A stretch of DNA of 64,000 bases, from assembly GCF_000306115.2 (NCBI RefSeq), contig NZ_AKWX02000004.1:730501-794500 (forward strand). Reading direction: 5' to 3'. Numbering within the stretch: the stretch's first letter is position 1; each line of letters opens with the position of its first letter. The stretch comes from Leptospira wolffii serovar Khorat str. Khorat-H2. GTDB taxonomy: Bacteria > Spirochaetota > Leptospiria > Leptospirales > Leptospiraceae. A program made the position numbers and the translations under genes. Positions 7,275 through 16,182 of this stretch are shown here, in pieces. The notes under the pieces are model-generated. The model saw nothing but the letters and a program-made list of their open reading frames with translations, was not told the origin of the DNA and ran no database searches.

Positions 7275-8372
7275 TCAAGCGTCGAATTGAACGACCGCGC
7301 AGATCCCTTCATCATTATAAATATTGAATACTCCTTTGAGCTGCCTACTTAGAATCTGCACCAAAGTGAATCCTATCGTTTTAGGACGGGTCCAGATCTT
7401 CCAATCCTGGATTCCGTTCCCTTTGTCCTTGATCTGCAATTTATAGACTCCTTCCGTCTTTTCGAACCGTACTGTGACCTCGCAATGGATTCCGTCCCTG
7501 GACCCGTGGGCCGAAGCGTTGGAAAGTAGTTCGCTTAAAATCATCGCAAGCGGGATCGCCTTGTCCACGCGCAAATTCAGATTTTCCATCTGCAAATCTA
7601 TCTTAAGACCGGGAATATTACTTTTTTCCGATATGCTCGCAACAATCTCCTTACCCACCTCCAGGAAATTGATCTCGTTATAGCTGTCGCTCTTATAGAT
7701 CGCGTTTTGGACCTCGGAGATGGAGAGCATTCTTCTATGAAAGTCCTCTAATATACCGGTAGGATAATCTTCCTTCTTGTGCAACTCCACGAGTCCGGAA
7801 AGCACCTGCATATTATTCCGGACCCTATGATGGATCTCCTTGATCAGATTGTCCTTTTCCTCTATATAATTGTGCAAGAGCTTCACGATCAAGATGGCTA
7901 TCGAGGAGAATATGGTATGCAGAATCAACCGATCCGCGATCGCCATCCACTGGAATCTACCTTTCGTGAAATCCCAATACCCTTCCACTAATAGAAGAAA
8001 CAAACAATACACGCTTACAAGAATCGTCTTCCGGATATCTCCGAAGTATAGGAACAGGAGCACCACTATCGCAATGGAATAGCTGCGACTATCCGTAGGA
8101 ACTCCGAAAAAAATACCCACCGTAATGGCGATTACGCAGCCGATCAGAGTCAGGTTCGCCGCAATCCTGTATTTTCCCCTCGAGATGAGATATAAGGAGA
8201 ATGCGCAAGCGATCGATGTGATGAAGAAGCCAGGCCTGAACCTGGGAAAACTGATGATCTGGGTCGTGAATCCGGATAATAAAAGAATGAAATCGAACAG
8301 AAACAAAGGCTTCGCACGATTTCGAGCCATGGATTCGGCGTCCGCGTATACTCGATCCATCCAATTTAACAT
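7275..8372 (-). CDS. Membrane sensor histidine kinase, HisKA_2 type
   Basis: 365 residues. The first 170 residues carry about six transmembrane helices with almost no periplasmic loop, so it probably senses something within or near the membrane. The dimerisation/phosphoacceptor box is KEIHHRVRNNMQVLSG (phosphoacceptor about His181), the HisKA_2 form seen with HWE-like kinases. The ATPase domain follows with an N-box ELLSNASAHG (Asn285), DKGNG (about 316-320) and a glycine-poor G2 box TIGFTLV. No receiver domain or response regulator gene is adjacent. SD TAGGA lies 8 bases before ATG 8372. It lies 75 bp downstream of the PP2C phosphatase gene on the same strand, suggesting a shared signalling unit. 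Confidence 0.88.
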   Translation of the reverse strand: MLNWMDRVYADAESMARNRAKPLFLFDFILLLSGFTTQIISFPRFRPGFFITSIACAFSLYLISRGKYRIAANLTLIGCVIAITVGIFFGVPTDSRSYSIAIVVLLFLYFGDIRKTILVSVYCLFLLLVEGYWDFTKGRFQWMAIADRLILHTIFSSIAILIVKLLHNYIEEKDNLIKEIHHRVRNNMQVLSGLVELHKKEDYPTGILEDFHRRMLSISEVQNAIYKSDSYNEINFLEVGKEIVASISEKSNIPGLKIDLQMENLNLRVDKAIPLAMILSELLSNASAHGSRDGIHCEVTVRFEKTEGVYKLQIKDKGNGIQDWKIWTRPKTIGFTLVQILSRQLKGVFNIYNDEGICAVVQFDA

Positions 8373-8447
8373 TCGATTTTCCTAAAAAAGAGTAGAAAAC
8401 TCGGTCTTACTAAGCGAATCTCCGATCGGAGCTCATGTCCAGTAAAA

Positions 8448-10178
8448 TCAGCCGTCTATGTCCAGAACGAGCATGGCCATATCGTCTCCGAAGACTCCTT
8501 CCGAAAATTCGAATACGTCCGAAACCACCTGATCCAGATACTCCTCCAGACTTCCCAGATATCTATGCTCGGAAAGAATATCCTGAAAACCGGGTAGATC
8601 CAGGATCCTACCCTCTCCGTTAAAGACCTCGTACATCCCGTCGGAATAGAATACGATCCTATCCCCGGTTTGTAATTTGACGGATTCGTTGAAATATTCT
8701 ATCGAATCGAAGATAAGAAGAGGAAGGTTCATGCCTTTCAATTCTATCCTCTCTTCTCCGCGAAAGAGTACAATGGGAGGGTGTCCCGCGTAAGAATAGA
8801 CCATTTTCTTTTCGACCGGAAAGAATCTGGCCCAGACTGCGGCGATATGGTGTTCGACTACCATAGGTTTCAGGTCTCTCACGAATTGTTCTATCCCTTC
8901 GGCGGGAGAAAGCCCCGCTTTAGCGTGGTGACGGAAGGAAAGTACCGCCATCCCGGAAACCATCGCCGAGGAAATACCGTGCCCCGATACGTCTCCGAAA
9001 AGGATATCGATCACTCCGGTTTCGTGTTGGATATACGTTATGATATCTCCTCCGACTTTCTCGAAAGGACGAAAATAGCTGTCTATTTTATAGAAAGGAG
9101 AAGAAGGAAATTCTCGAGAGACCAAGGATCTTTGGGTGAGACGCGCCAATTCCAAATCGTGGTTCATTCTCTCGTAGAAATCGTTCAGATCCGATTCTCT
9201 CTTCTTTCGATCGAACGCAAGAATGATGAGATCCCCTACGAGTCTCAGAATATAAATGTCCTCTTCGGTCCAAAGCTTTCTATCCATGATGGAATCGAAT
9301 CCTATAAAACCTAGTTCCGCGGAATTGGAAGAGAGCCCCACTACGACCAGGGAACGGGTTCCCCTTCTTTGTAAAAGATTGCGGAGAGAAAGATGCGAGT
9401 CGGGAAATTCCTCGAAGGAATCGTAAACTATATGACCGTGAGTGCGTATCGCTTCGTAATCTTCCTTAGGAAAAGTTTCTATGGGGAGATTTTGCAAAAG
9501 ATGCATCCTAGGTTCCACACCGTCGGCACACCATTCGTTCGTATTGGAAAGAGTGAGGCCCGCATGAGTGTACAGAAAAAGAAAGGCGCGGTCCGCTCCG
9601 CAGAATGTACCGAGTTCTCCCAAGGCCTCGTTAACCGCCTCGTTGGTGTTACCGGGCTCCACACTTAGGAAATGTCGAGAGAGTCGAGTCAATAAACCCT
9701 CAAGCGCCATGGTCCTTTTTAGTTTGAGTTCCGCGGCTCGGATGGTTGTGATATCCTTCTGGACTCCCCAGGCTCTGAGTAGAAATCCGTTCTCCACCAC
9801 TCCTAAGGCGGTATTCAGGAAGAATTTGGATCTCCCCCTTTTATCGATTCCTTCGGACTCGGTGTCCAAAGTCTTGTAACCGGATCGTACGAATTCAGAT
9901 ATCCCGAACGTATTCAGTCTGTTAGACGGCCCGAGAATTTCCTTAAGTAATCTACCCTTGATCTCGTCTGCGGAATGAAATCCGTAGAGACGGGCCATCG
10001 TATCGTTGCAATGCGTTAGGCGGGCTGTTTCGAATAATATTTTGCATTGTTCCTCCACGGACAAAGATATATCCAGAGGGCTATCCAGTTCGTAGCACCA
10101 GATCCCCTCGGGAGTCCTTCTGAAATACCCGTCGACTCTCTCGATTTCCTCGAGACGGCTTTTATAATCCAATTCCAT
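8448..10178 (-). CDS. PAS-GAF-PP2C (SpoIIE/RsbU-type) serine phosphatase
   Basis: 576 residues. An N-terminal PAS domain (about 20-145) ends in the usual WGVQKDIT segment. It is followed by a GAF domain (about 165-325) and a SpoIIE-type PP2C phosphatase domain (about 345-575). Phosphatase motifs are FEKVGGDI (first metal-binding Asp), GDVSGHG (395-401), FYSDGMYEVF and FGDDMAMLVL. Such proteins dephosphorylate anti-sigma-factor antagonists in partner-switching pathways, or act on STAS proteins. No STAS or RsbW-like gene lies nearby, so the target is elsewhere. It has no transmembrane segment. It is immediately upstream of the histidine kinase gene on the same strand. Confidence 0.88.
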   Translation of the reverse strand: MELDYKSRLEEIERVDGYFRRTPEGIWCYELDSPLDISLSVEEQCKILFETARLTHCNDTMARLYGFHSADEIKGRLLKEILGPSNRLNTFGISEFVRSGYKTLDTESEGIDKRGRSKFFLNTALGVVENGFLLRAWGVQKDITTIRAAELKLKRTMALEGLLTRLSRHFLSVEPGNTNEAVNEALGELGTFCGADRAFLFLYTHAGLTLSNTNEWCADGVEPRMHLLQNLPIETFPKEDYEAIRTHGHIVYDSFEEFPDSHLSLRNLLQRRGTRSLVVVGLSSNSAELGFIGFDSIMDRKLWTEEDIYILRLVGDLIILAFDRKKRESDLNDFYERMNHDLELARLTQRSLVSREFPSSPFYKIDSYFRPFEKVGGDIITYIQHETGVIDILFGDVSGHGISSAMVSGMAVLSFRHHAKAGLSPAEGIEQFVRDLKPMVVEHHIAAVWARFFPVEKKMVYSYAGHPPIVLFRGEERIELKGMNLPLLIFDSIEYFNESVKLQTGDRIVFYSDGMYEVFNGEGRILDLPGFQDILSEHRYLGSLEEYLDQVVSDVFEFSEGVFGDDMAMLVLDIDG

Positions 10179-10281
10179 CCTGACCGGGAGACCCTTGCCT
10201 TTTTGTTTCTATGTACTATCGGCAGCGGAAATTCGGGAATTCTCCCGCTTTTTTTCTTTTCTCCGCAACCGATTTGTCCGG

Positions 10282-10311
10282 GGGGTCCGTTATATTTGTA
10301 ACCAGGACCCC
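10282..10311 (+). promoter_or_regulatory. Hairpin directly before the SD of a 45-codon ORF
   Basis: GGGGTCCGTTA (10282-10292) pairs with TAAC (10299-10302) and GGACCCC (10305-10311), leaving a 6-base loop and a 2-base bulge. The SD GAGGAGG starts 1 base after the stem. Melting or forming this stem could affect ribosome access; this is inference. Confidence 0.45.
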
Positions 10312-10323
10312 GAGGAGGCACCA

Positions 10324-10461
10324 ATGAAATCCGAACTCAGAAACTCGATCAACCACGAAAAAATCTCCGCTCTAGCCGAAATTCTCGCAGACAAGCTTAT
10401 CGAAGAGATCCGTAAAAGAGCCCTGGAAAAACGAGAGAATTTCCCGAAAGAAGCCGCTTGA
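10324..10461 (+). CDS. Small helical protein of 45 residues, function unknown
   Basis: ATG 10324 follows the strong SD GAGGAGG with 5 bases between. The frame stays open further upstream, but an earlier start would ignore that SD and run through a hairpin. The product is charged and almost certainly helical (ALAEILADKLIEEIRKRAL), amphipathic, without a signal peptide or cysteine. It could be a small regulator or a protein-interaction helix. It stands 78 bp before the LemA gene and is divergent from the PP2C phosphatase gene. I recognise no family. Confidence 0.55.
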   Translation: MKSELRNSINHEKISALAEILADKLIEEIRKRALEKRENFPKEAA

Positions 10462-10539
10462 AATACCGGTCTTTTCCGCGAAAAAACCGGTTGCCAAGGG
10501 ATAATTCCCGCCAAAAATTTCCGCTGATCGGAGGTGGGA

Positions 10540-11151
10540 ATGTCCCAAGGCACTTTTTCAATTTTTCGTAAGATCGCTATTCTTAAGCTGGTCCTCTTCT
10601 TCTCCTTATTCGCAAATTCTTGCGGCTATAATGAAATCCAAGTCCAAGACGAGCAGGTCAAGGCGGCCTGGGCGGAGGTATTGAACCAATACCAAAGAAG
10701 AAACGACCTGATTCCAAACTTCGTAAATACCGTAAAAGGATACGCAGCCCAGGAAAAGGAAGTACTGATCGAAGTCACTAGAGCCAGAGCCAGCGTGGGA
10801 TCCGTGCAAGCGACTCCCGAAATCCTGAATAACCCCGAGTTATTCGCGCAATTCAATAAGGTGCAGGGCCAAATGAGTTCCGCTCTATCCAGACTCATGG
10901 TAGTCGTAGAGAAATATCCCGAATTGAAATCCAACGAGAATTTCCGGGATCTGCAGGCGCAACTGGAAGGAACCGAAAACAGAATCGCGATCGCGAGAAA
11001 CCGTTATATCAAAGCGGTTCAGGAGTACAATATTACCGTAAGAACTTTTCCGAATGTGATCACCGCGAAGGCGTTCGGATACGGGCCTAAGCCTAACTTT
11101 ACGGTGGAGAACGAGGCGGAAATCTCCAAACCACCTCAGGTCCAATTCTAA
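10540..11151 (+). CDS. lemA: LemA family lipoprotein
   Basis: 203 residues from ATG 10540. A GTG two codons earlier overlaps the GGAGGTGGG SD, so it is not the start. The signal sequence ends in a lipobox-like FANSC with Cys28. The mature part has the LemA signature: NQYQRRNDLIPNFVNTVKGY, RARASV and the helical pattern up to ITVRTFPN and the AFGYGPKPNF end. LemA proteins are membrane-anchored helical bundles of uncertain biochemical role, often encoded next to TPM-domain proteins, as here. Most family members have an uncleaved N-terminal helix, so a lipidated version is mildly unusual. It is the first gene of a run of four with the TPM genes downstream. Confidence 0.9.
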   Translation: MSQGTFSIFRKIAILKLVLFFSLFANSCGYNEIQVQDEQVKAAWAEVLNQYQRRNDLIPNFVNTVKGYAAQEKEVLIEVTRARASVGSVQATPEILNNPELFAQFNKVQGQMSSALSRLMVVVEKYPELKSNENFRDLQAQLEGTENRIAIARNRYIKAVQEYNITVRTFPNVITAKAFGYGPKPNFTVENEAEISKPPQVQF

Positions 11152-11172
11152 ATCTTAACGCAACTAAGTTCC

Positions 11173-12036
11173 ATGAATAGAATCTGGGCCATTCTTCTGT
11201 TCGCCCTTATTGCGGGGCCGGTTTTTTCCCAATCGATCCCCGTTCCGGATATAGAGGGAAGAGTGACGGATCAAACCGGCACGCTTTCTTCTTCCGAAAT
11301 TTCCGATCTGGAAATCAAATTGGGCAAATTCGAGAAGAGAAAGGGAGCCCAGATCGTAGTGCTGATCGTGCCTACCACTGCGGAAGAAACCATAGAAGAA
11401 TATTCCATACGGGTTGCGGATGCCTGGAAGATCGGCCGAAAGGATATCGACGACGGTGTGATTTTTCTGATCGCTAAAGACGATCGCAAATTTCGATTCG
11501 AAGTGGGACGCGGCTTGGAGGCGGCGGTCTCGGATGCTAAGGCAAAACAAATCCAAACCGAATACGTAGTCCCGAAATTCAAAAAAGGAAAATTCTACGA
11601 GGGGGTCGATGCCGGGATAGACGAACTCATCCGACGAATCAACCGAGAACCCTTGCCTCCTCCGAATCCGGAGGAATTCAGTACTTTCGAAAAAAAGGAA
11701 GCCCCCAAGCAAGAGGAAGAATATTCGATTTTCCCTTTTCTTCTTTTATACGTAATCAATCCTATATTTATCTTTCTCTTATACAAATATCGAAAAGAAA
11801 TCACGCGATTTGTCGAGGATTACCAGAAACGGCATCCTGTCCCCGATAATCGTTCTATTTGGTCGGACGATTCAGAGAGGAGGAGAAGGCGCGAAGAAGA
11901 AGAAGAGGAGGATAACTCCCGATCGAGACGCTCTTCCGGTTCCGGCTCGTCCGATACGCCTAAGGAAGAAAAAGTTCCTTTCCAAGGAGGAAAGGGAGGG
12001 AGTTTCGGAGGAGGCGGAGCCTCTTCCGGTTGGTAA
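11173..12036 (+). CDS. TPM-domain (YgcG-type) membrane protein
   Basis: 287 residues. The signal peptide (about 1-19) is followed by a TPM domain (about 25-150) containing RVTDQTGTLSSSE, GAQIVVLIVPTT, WKIGRKDIDDGVIFLIAKDD and VGRGLEAAVSD, all family hallmarks. A single transmembrane helix (about 190-206) then leads to a basic and acidic low-complexity tail ending in a Gly/Ser-rich GGKGGSFGGGGASSGW. That glycine tail is the usual YgcG C-terminus. TPM proteins have been linked to membrane stability and photosystem repair in other organisms; the role here is unknown. It lies 21 bp after lemA and 4 bp before the next TPM gene, so translation is probably coupled. Confidence 0.88.
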   Translation: MNRIWAILLFALIAGPVFSQSIPVPDIEGRVTDQTGTLSSSEISDLEIKLGKFEKRKGAQIVVLIVPTTAEETIEEYSIRVADAWKIGRKDIDDGVIFLIAKDDRKFRFEVGRGLEAAVSDAKAKQIQTEYVVPKFKKGKFYEGVDAGIDELIRRINREPLPPPNPEEFSTFEKKEAPKQEEEYSIFPFLLLYVINPIFIFLLYKYRKEITRFVEDYQKRHPVPDNRSIWSDDSERRRRREEEEEEDNSRSRRSSGSGSSDTPKEEKVPFQGGKGGSFGGGGASSGW

Positions 12037-12040
12037 TCAT

Positions 12041-12559
12041 ATGGGTAAATTCAATAGAATATTAAAAAATTTTACAGTAGGTCTAAGCGAATCCGTTTTC
12101 TTGGGTCCTCTCGGAAGGTATTTCAGCAAGGACGATCGAGAGGACCTGGGCCGAGCGGTAAAAAAATCGGAATCTTTCCATAGGGGAGAACTTCGTATCT
12201 GCATACAATCCAGACTTTCCGTTATGGACGTATTACTAAACGTGACCTCCGAGAAAAAGGCGATCGAGATGTTTTCCTTCCTTCGGGTTTGGGACACGGA
12301 AGAAAATTCGGGAATCTTAATCTACCTTCTATTATCCGAAAAGAAGATCCATATACTGGCGGATCGCGGAATCTACAAAAAAATCGGACAGAACAGGTTG
12401 GACTCCATCGCCTCCAAAATAGGAGAAGGTTTCCGGTCCGGAAAACCCAAGGAAGCCCTTTTACTCGGGATCTCCGAACTCACCGTGGACTTAAGTCGCC
12501 ACTTCCCGGCCGGAAAGCATAATCCGAACGAGCTGCCCGACGAGCCTTATATCAAGTGA
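12041..12559 (+). CDS. Divergent cytoplasmic TPM-domain protein
   Basis: 172 residues. I chose ATG 12041, four bases after the upstream stop; the longer frame reaching back into the first TPM gene is an overlap artefact. There is no signal peptide or transmembrane helix. Recognisable TPM-like features are GELRICIQSRLS, FSFLRVWDTEENSGILIYLLLSEKKIHILADRGIYKKIG and a late GKPKEALLLGISEL (quoted in order, not contiguous with each other). It resembles the soluble 'TPM phosphatase' group (COG3762-like) that follows YgcG-type genes. It lies inside the lemA/TPM cluster and probably works with the two membrane-bound TPM proteins. Confidence 0.78.
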   Translation: MGKFNRILKNFTVGLSESVFLGPLGRYFSKDDREDLGRAVKKSESFHRGELRICIQSRLSVMDVLLNVTSEKKAIEMFSFLRVWDTEENSGILIYLLLSEKKIHILADRGIYKKIGQNRLDSIASKIGEGFRSGKPKEALLLGISELTVDLSRHFPAGKHNPNELPDEPYIK

Positions 12560-12598
12560 TCGGGTTCCTATTACTTTACATTTTCGGAATAGAATGAT

Positions 12599-13486
12599 AT
12601 GAAACGGATTTTTCTCCCCCTCCTCTGCCTTTGCATCGGTCCTCTTTTTGCCGATCCGCTTCCGCTACCTACATTGGAGCATAGGGTCACCGATCTGACA
12701 GGAACCCTGACTTCCGAGCAAACAGATGCCTTAGAGTCCAAATTAAAAGCATTCGAAAAAAGAAAAGGAAGCCAAGTGGTAATCGTAATGATTCCCACAA
12801 CTGGAGAAGAGCCGATCGAGGATTATTCCATCCGGCTCGCCGACGAATGGAAAATAGGTCGTAAGAAAATAGACGACGGATTCATCTTTCTCATAGCGAA
12901 AAACGATCGCAAGATGAGATTCGAAGTGGGAACCGGACTAGAAGGAGCCGTCACCGATTTTAGCAGCAAACGGATCCAAACCGAGTTCGTTAGGCCCTTA
13001 TTCAAAGAGGGAAAATACTTCGAGGGCATTGAGACCGGGATCGACAAAGTGATAGGACTTATCGATGGAGAGCCGTTGCCGGAACCGGAAACCCACACAG
13101 GATACGAATCCTCCGAAGAAGAGGATAATTTCGGACTTTATATCGGAGCCTTGGTCGTCATAGGAATTCTCGCAGGTATCTTCCTACGTAAAATGTTCAG
13201 CATATTACAGGCGGGAGCTGCGACTTACGCCGGATATTGGTTCGGGGGAATTTTAGGATTCTCTCTCGAAACAATGCTTCCCCTTCTCGTCATATTCTTC
13301 GTTCTTCTTTGCATTATCTATATAGCGGCAAAGAGCGCAGGATCAGGTGGAAGCGGAGACGGGTCTTCCGGAGGCTGGAGTTCTTGGAGTTCCGGGTCGG
13401 ATTGGGGCTCCTCCTCTTCTTCCAGCGATTCGTTTAGCGGAGGAGGCGGAGGTTTTAGCGGGGGCGGATCTTCTTCGGATTGGTAG
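12599..13486 (+). CDS. TPM-domain (YgcG-type) membrane protein, second copy
   Basis: 295 residues, an obvious paralogue of 11173-12036. The signal peptide (about 1-18) is followed by the TPM domain with HRVTDLTGTLTSEQ, KRKGSQVVIVMIPTT, WKIGRKKIDDGFIFLIAKND and GTGLEGAVTD. Unlike the first copy it has two to three hydrophobic helices (about 180-200, 205-225, 228-248) and a long Ser/Gly/Trp tail ending GGGGGFSGGGSSSDW. The presence of two membrane TPM proteins plus one soluble TPM protein behind LemA suggests the three form one complex. It converges with sufE, 38 bp away. Confidence 0.88.
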   Translation: MKRIFLPLLCLCIGPLFADPLPLPTLEHRVTDLTGTLTSEQTDALESKLKAFEKRKGSQVVIVMIPTTGEEPIEDYSIRLADEWKIGRKKIDDGFIFLIAKNDRKMRFEVGTGLEGAVTDFSSKRIQTEFVRPLFKEGKYFEGIETGIDKVIGLIDGEPLPEPETHTGYESSEEEDNFGLYIGALVVIGILAGIFLRKMFSILQAGAATYAGYWFGGILGFSLETMLPLLVIFFVLLCIIYIAAKSAGSGGSGDGSSGGWSSWSSGSDWGSSSSSSDSFSGGGGGFSGGGSSSDW

Positions 13487-13524
13487 GTGTAGTAAGGCCG
13501 CTAAGTATACGTTCTATCCGAACT

Positions 13525-13923
13525 TTAGAAACTCTTAATTTTATTCACCATGGAATAGAGGCCGTTTCGGCGGCTCATAGAGAGATGCTTATCCAAACCG
13601 ATTTCCTTTAGAAATTCCAAGGATGCGTCTCTGATCTCATCTCGGGTGCGACCGGAAAATACCCTCAGAAGCAATGCGATCATGCCCTTGGTGATAGCGG
13701 AATCGCTATCCGCCTGGATAAAGAGTCGCCCTTCCTTTTCTTCCGGAACGACCCAGACCCGAGACTGACAGCCGGGCACCAGTCTATCCTCCGTTTTCAA
13801 TTCGGGAGACAAGGGAGGGAGAGTATCGCCGATTTCGATCAACATCTGATATCTCTCTTCCCAATCGCTGGCTTCGGAAAATTCCTGCACGATTTCTTCT
13901 TGGGCTTCTTTCAGACTGCTCAT
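13525..13923 (-). CDS. sufE: SufE family cysteine desulfurase partner
   Basis: 132 residues, the usual SufE size. Cys52 in the loop VPGCQSRVW is the conserved sulfur-accepting cysteine. Further hallmarks are the N-terminal [20 protein letters not shown] region and [21 protein letters not shown]. SufE takes a persulfide from the cysteine desulfurase SufS and passes it to the SufBCD scaffold for Fe-S cluster assembly in the cytoplasm. No suf or isc genes are in the window, so the gene stands apart from its partners. It is convergent with the third TPM gene. Confidence 0.93.
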   Translation of the reverse strand: MSSLKEAQEEIVQEFSEASDWEERYQMLIEIGDTLPPLSPELKTEDRLVPGCQSRVWVVPEEKEGRLFIQADSDSAITKGMIALLLRVFSGRTRDEIRDASLEFLKEIGLDKHLSMSRRNGLYSMVNKIKSF

Positions 13924-14033
13924 TCGATCCTCTGGGCTCTCTTCTTCTACGCTAAAAACGGCCCCTCCTAAGGCAAAACAAAATTCAGGCTTTTCCGTCG
14001 TTCGAGTTCTCCTTTTGTTTTTATAATATGATT

Positions 14034-14924
14034 CTACTTATTGCGCCAACGGTTTCTCGCGGCACGAAAGCCGTACACGGAGAGTCCGATCAATATCGCT
14101 AAAGGTAGAATATAGATGAATAGAAGAAGAAGTTTGAGACCTATTTCGACGAGATCGATCCAAGCGTCCCTGAAATTAGGAACCTCGACGGACTTAGGCT
14201 TCTTCGGACCTTCCACATGGACTGTGATTTTCGCCCAAGAAACCCGGTCCAGGATCTTCCATTTTTCGAATTCGGCGGAATCGGCAGCGTCCTCCGACTC
14301 CGCGACTAAGGCCTCTATTTCGGCGGCGGTCTTCGTGCTAGCCCGATTTGCTAATTCTCCCCTACGTGCCCCTCGTATTCTCTCCCTCTTAGCATGGATC
14401 TGTTCCAAAGTGAAAGACTCGGTATGATCCTCGACTTCTATGTTTTCCGAAACTAAGGCGCCCAATTTATCTAATTCCAAAAGAACTTCGTAGAGATCGG
14501 AAGATCTCACGTGAAAGGTAACGTTCATGGAAGAAGGGGAAGCTCCGTCGGAAGAATAAAAGTTCTCGTTTAGAACGAATCCGTATTTGCTCGAAAGTTC
14601 CAAAAGGAATTTGCGAGCCGAAATGAAATTCTCCACGGTGAAACTTAAGTTAGCCTTATATTCGAGTAGTCGTCCTATCTTGAGATTACCCACTTTTGGA
14701 TTGGAGAATAATTTTGCCTCTTCCGAAGCCGCATCTTTCTTTTCCCGAACGGGAGCAGTCTTAAGATCGGCGTCCTCCCCCGCCACGCTTAGCTGGTCCA
14801 TTGCAGGAGTAGGAGCCGCGCTTTTTGCGGATTGGCCTATCGCCCTAGATTCTTCGGGAGAAGAATCCTTTTGGCAGAAAAAGGAAAAGAGAAGAATTAA
14901 AAATAGGATGAGAATTCGAGGCAT
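14034..14924 (-). CDS. DUF4349-domain lipoprotein
   Basis: 296 residues. The signal peptide ends in a lipobox-like SFFCQ with Cys17. There follow a Ser/Ala/Pro-rich linker, a DUF4349 domain (about 80-260; [47 protein letters not shown], the last cited in part) with a coiled helical middle, and one transmembrane helix (about 262-287) with a basic tail. Having both a lipid anchor and a C-terminal transmembrane helix matches other DUF4349 proteins of Gram-negative bacteria and implies an inner-membrane, periplasm-facing protein. Function unknown. It stands alone on the minus strand. Confidence 0.85.
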   Translation of the reverse strand: MPRILILFLILLFSFFCQKDSSPEESRAIGQSAKSAAPTPAMDQLSVAGEDADLKTAPVREKKDAASEEAKLFSNPKVGNLKIGRLLEYKANLSFTVENFISARKFLLELSSKYGFVLNENFYSSDGASPSSMNVTFHVRSSDLYEVLLELDKLGALVSENIEVEDHTESFTLEQIHAKRERIRGARRGELANRASTKTAAEIEALVAESEDAADSAEFEKWKILDRVSWAKITVHVEGPKKPKSVEVPNFRDAWIDLVEIGLKLLLLFIYILPLAILIGLSVYGFRAARNRWRNK

Positions 14925-15053
14925 TTGTTTTTCCCGACCGAATCGAAACTCCCTAAGGAGATTCTCTCAGGCTTCCTCGTTAGAACAAACTAATGTCGAT
15001 TTTCTTTCCCGATTTATGAAATAAATTTCGCAAAAAAAGAATCCCTCGGGATA

Positions 15054-15992
15054 TCAAGACACCGGCCTTGCTCTTCCTGCCTCTAAAATTGCGAACCATT
15101 CCTGTCTATCCAACCGGATTTCGAACGCCTTTGCCGCGGATCTTATCCGATCCGGCGTATTCGTTCCGAGCACAGGAATGAGGCCGGCGGGATGAGTCAA
15201 GTACCATGCAAATAATACCGCATCGGGAGAGGTTCCCTTCTTCTCGGAAAGATCCATTAAAATATCATTAACTTTCTTTTCTTGTTCCGATTTAGGGACA
15301 AAGATCCTTCCTCCCGCGGTAGGGGACCAGATCATCGGCCTATATCTACTCTCTTGAGCATGATGAAAAATACCGTTCGTCAAAGCGGCACTTTCCAAAG
15401 GGTGAAACTCCACCTGATTGGTTACCAAGGGAAAATCCAAGCGACTTTGCAGAAGGGAAAACTCGGAAGGGGTAAAATTGGAAACGCCGAAATGCAATAC
15501 CTTTCCCTCCTTTCTTAATTTCCAAAAGGCCCTGGCGGTGGAATCCGGATCCATAAGAGGATCCGGCCTATGAATCAAAAGTAGATCGATCTTTTCCACA
15601 CCCAGTTTTTTAAGAGAATTTTCCGCGGAGAGAATCACATAGTCTTCTCGGGTATCGTAATGTTTGAGACGAACATCGGGCCTTTCGGGAGAAACGAGAC
15701 GAATTCCGCATTTAGTAACGATGGTTATCTTGTCTTTTAATCCCGGTTTAAGTGCCAAAGCCTTACCGAATTTTTCCTCGTTACCGTATTCTCCGTAGAT
15801 ATCGGCGTGATCGAAACTATGGATCCCCGATTCCAAGGAGACTTCAATTTTTTCTAATATTCTTTGAGGAGAATCCCCTTCGGGATCCATGTGCAATCTC
15901 CAACATCCGTACACCAGTCCGGATAAGGACGGCCCTCCTACGGTCAATGGAATGGAAGGAATCATTTTCGTTCTCCGATAGTCGTGGTTCAT
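15054..15992 (-). CDS. Aldo/keto reductase (YdhF-like)
   Basis: 312 residues from ATG 15992, chosen because TAGGAGAA lies 8 bases upstream; a longer frame starts at 16025 without an SD. The catalytic tetrad is visible: Asp in FDHADIYG, Tyr in the same DIYGEYGNEE segment, Lys in TIVTKCGIR and His in LLLIHRPDP. NADPH-binding elements LGTNTPDRIRSAAKA and KLRKEGKVLHFGVSNF follow. The family reduces carbonyls with NADPH; the natural substrate is not predictable. It is divergent from the two TauD-like dioxygenase genes across a 190-bp region with repeated operator-like sequences, so the two sides may share control. Confidence 0.92.
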   Translation of the reverse strand: MNHDYRRTKMIPSIPLTVGGPSLSGLVYGCWRLHMDPEGDSPQRILEKIEVSLESGIHSFDHADIYGEYGNEEKFGKALALKPGLKDKITIVTKCGIRLVSPERPDVRLKHYDTREDYVILSAENSLKKLGVEKIDLLLIHRPDPLMDPDSTARAFWKLRKEGKVLHFGVSNFTPSEFSLLQSRLDFPLVTNQVEFHPLESAALTNGIFHHAQESRYRPMIWSPTAGGRIFVPKSEQEKKVNDILMDLSEKKGTSPDAVLFAWYLTHPAGLIPVLGTNTPDRIRSAAKAFEIRLDRQEWFAILEAGRARPVS

Positions 15993-16090
15993 ATTGGAAT
16001 TTCTCCTAAAAATGCAAAGGATCAAGGCGGAATTTGCCTTACCTGAATTGCAATTTCACGGGTGTTTAATCCGATTCTAGGATTGCACAA

Positions 16091-16133
16091 AATATTCGCT
16101 ATAATAAATATTATGTTCGCTATAACGAATATT
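16091..16133. promoter_or_regulatory. Paired operator-like repeats between divergent genes
   Basis: TTCGCTATAA occurs at 16095 and again at 16116, 21 bp apart (two helical turns). The second copy extends to the near-palindrome TTCGCTATAACGAA, and the whole block is framed by AATATTCG (16091) and CGAATATT (16126). It lies between the aldo/keto reductase and dioxygenase genes, where a dimeric repressor or activator could act on both. No regulator gene is adjacent. Confidence 0.5.
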
Positions 16134-16182
16134 TCTTTGACAAAAACCCGCCCGGAAAAAGGCTGAGGCAAGGAGAACTTCC

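Noticed and set aside
11810..12040. Extension of the soluble TPM gene into the first TPM gene
   Set aside because: The frame is open only by chance; the downstream ATG at 12041 follows the upstream stop directly and matches the family start.
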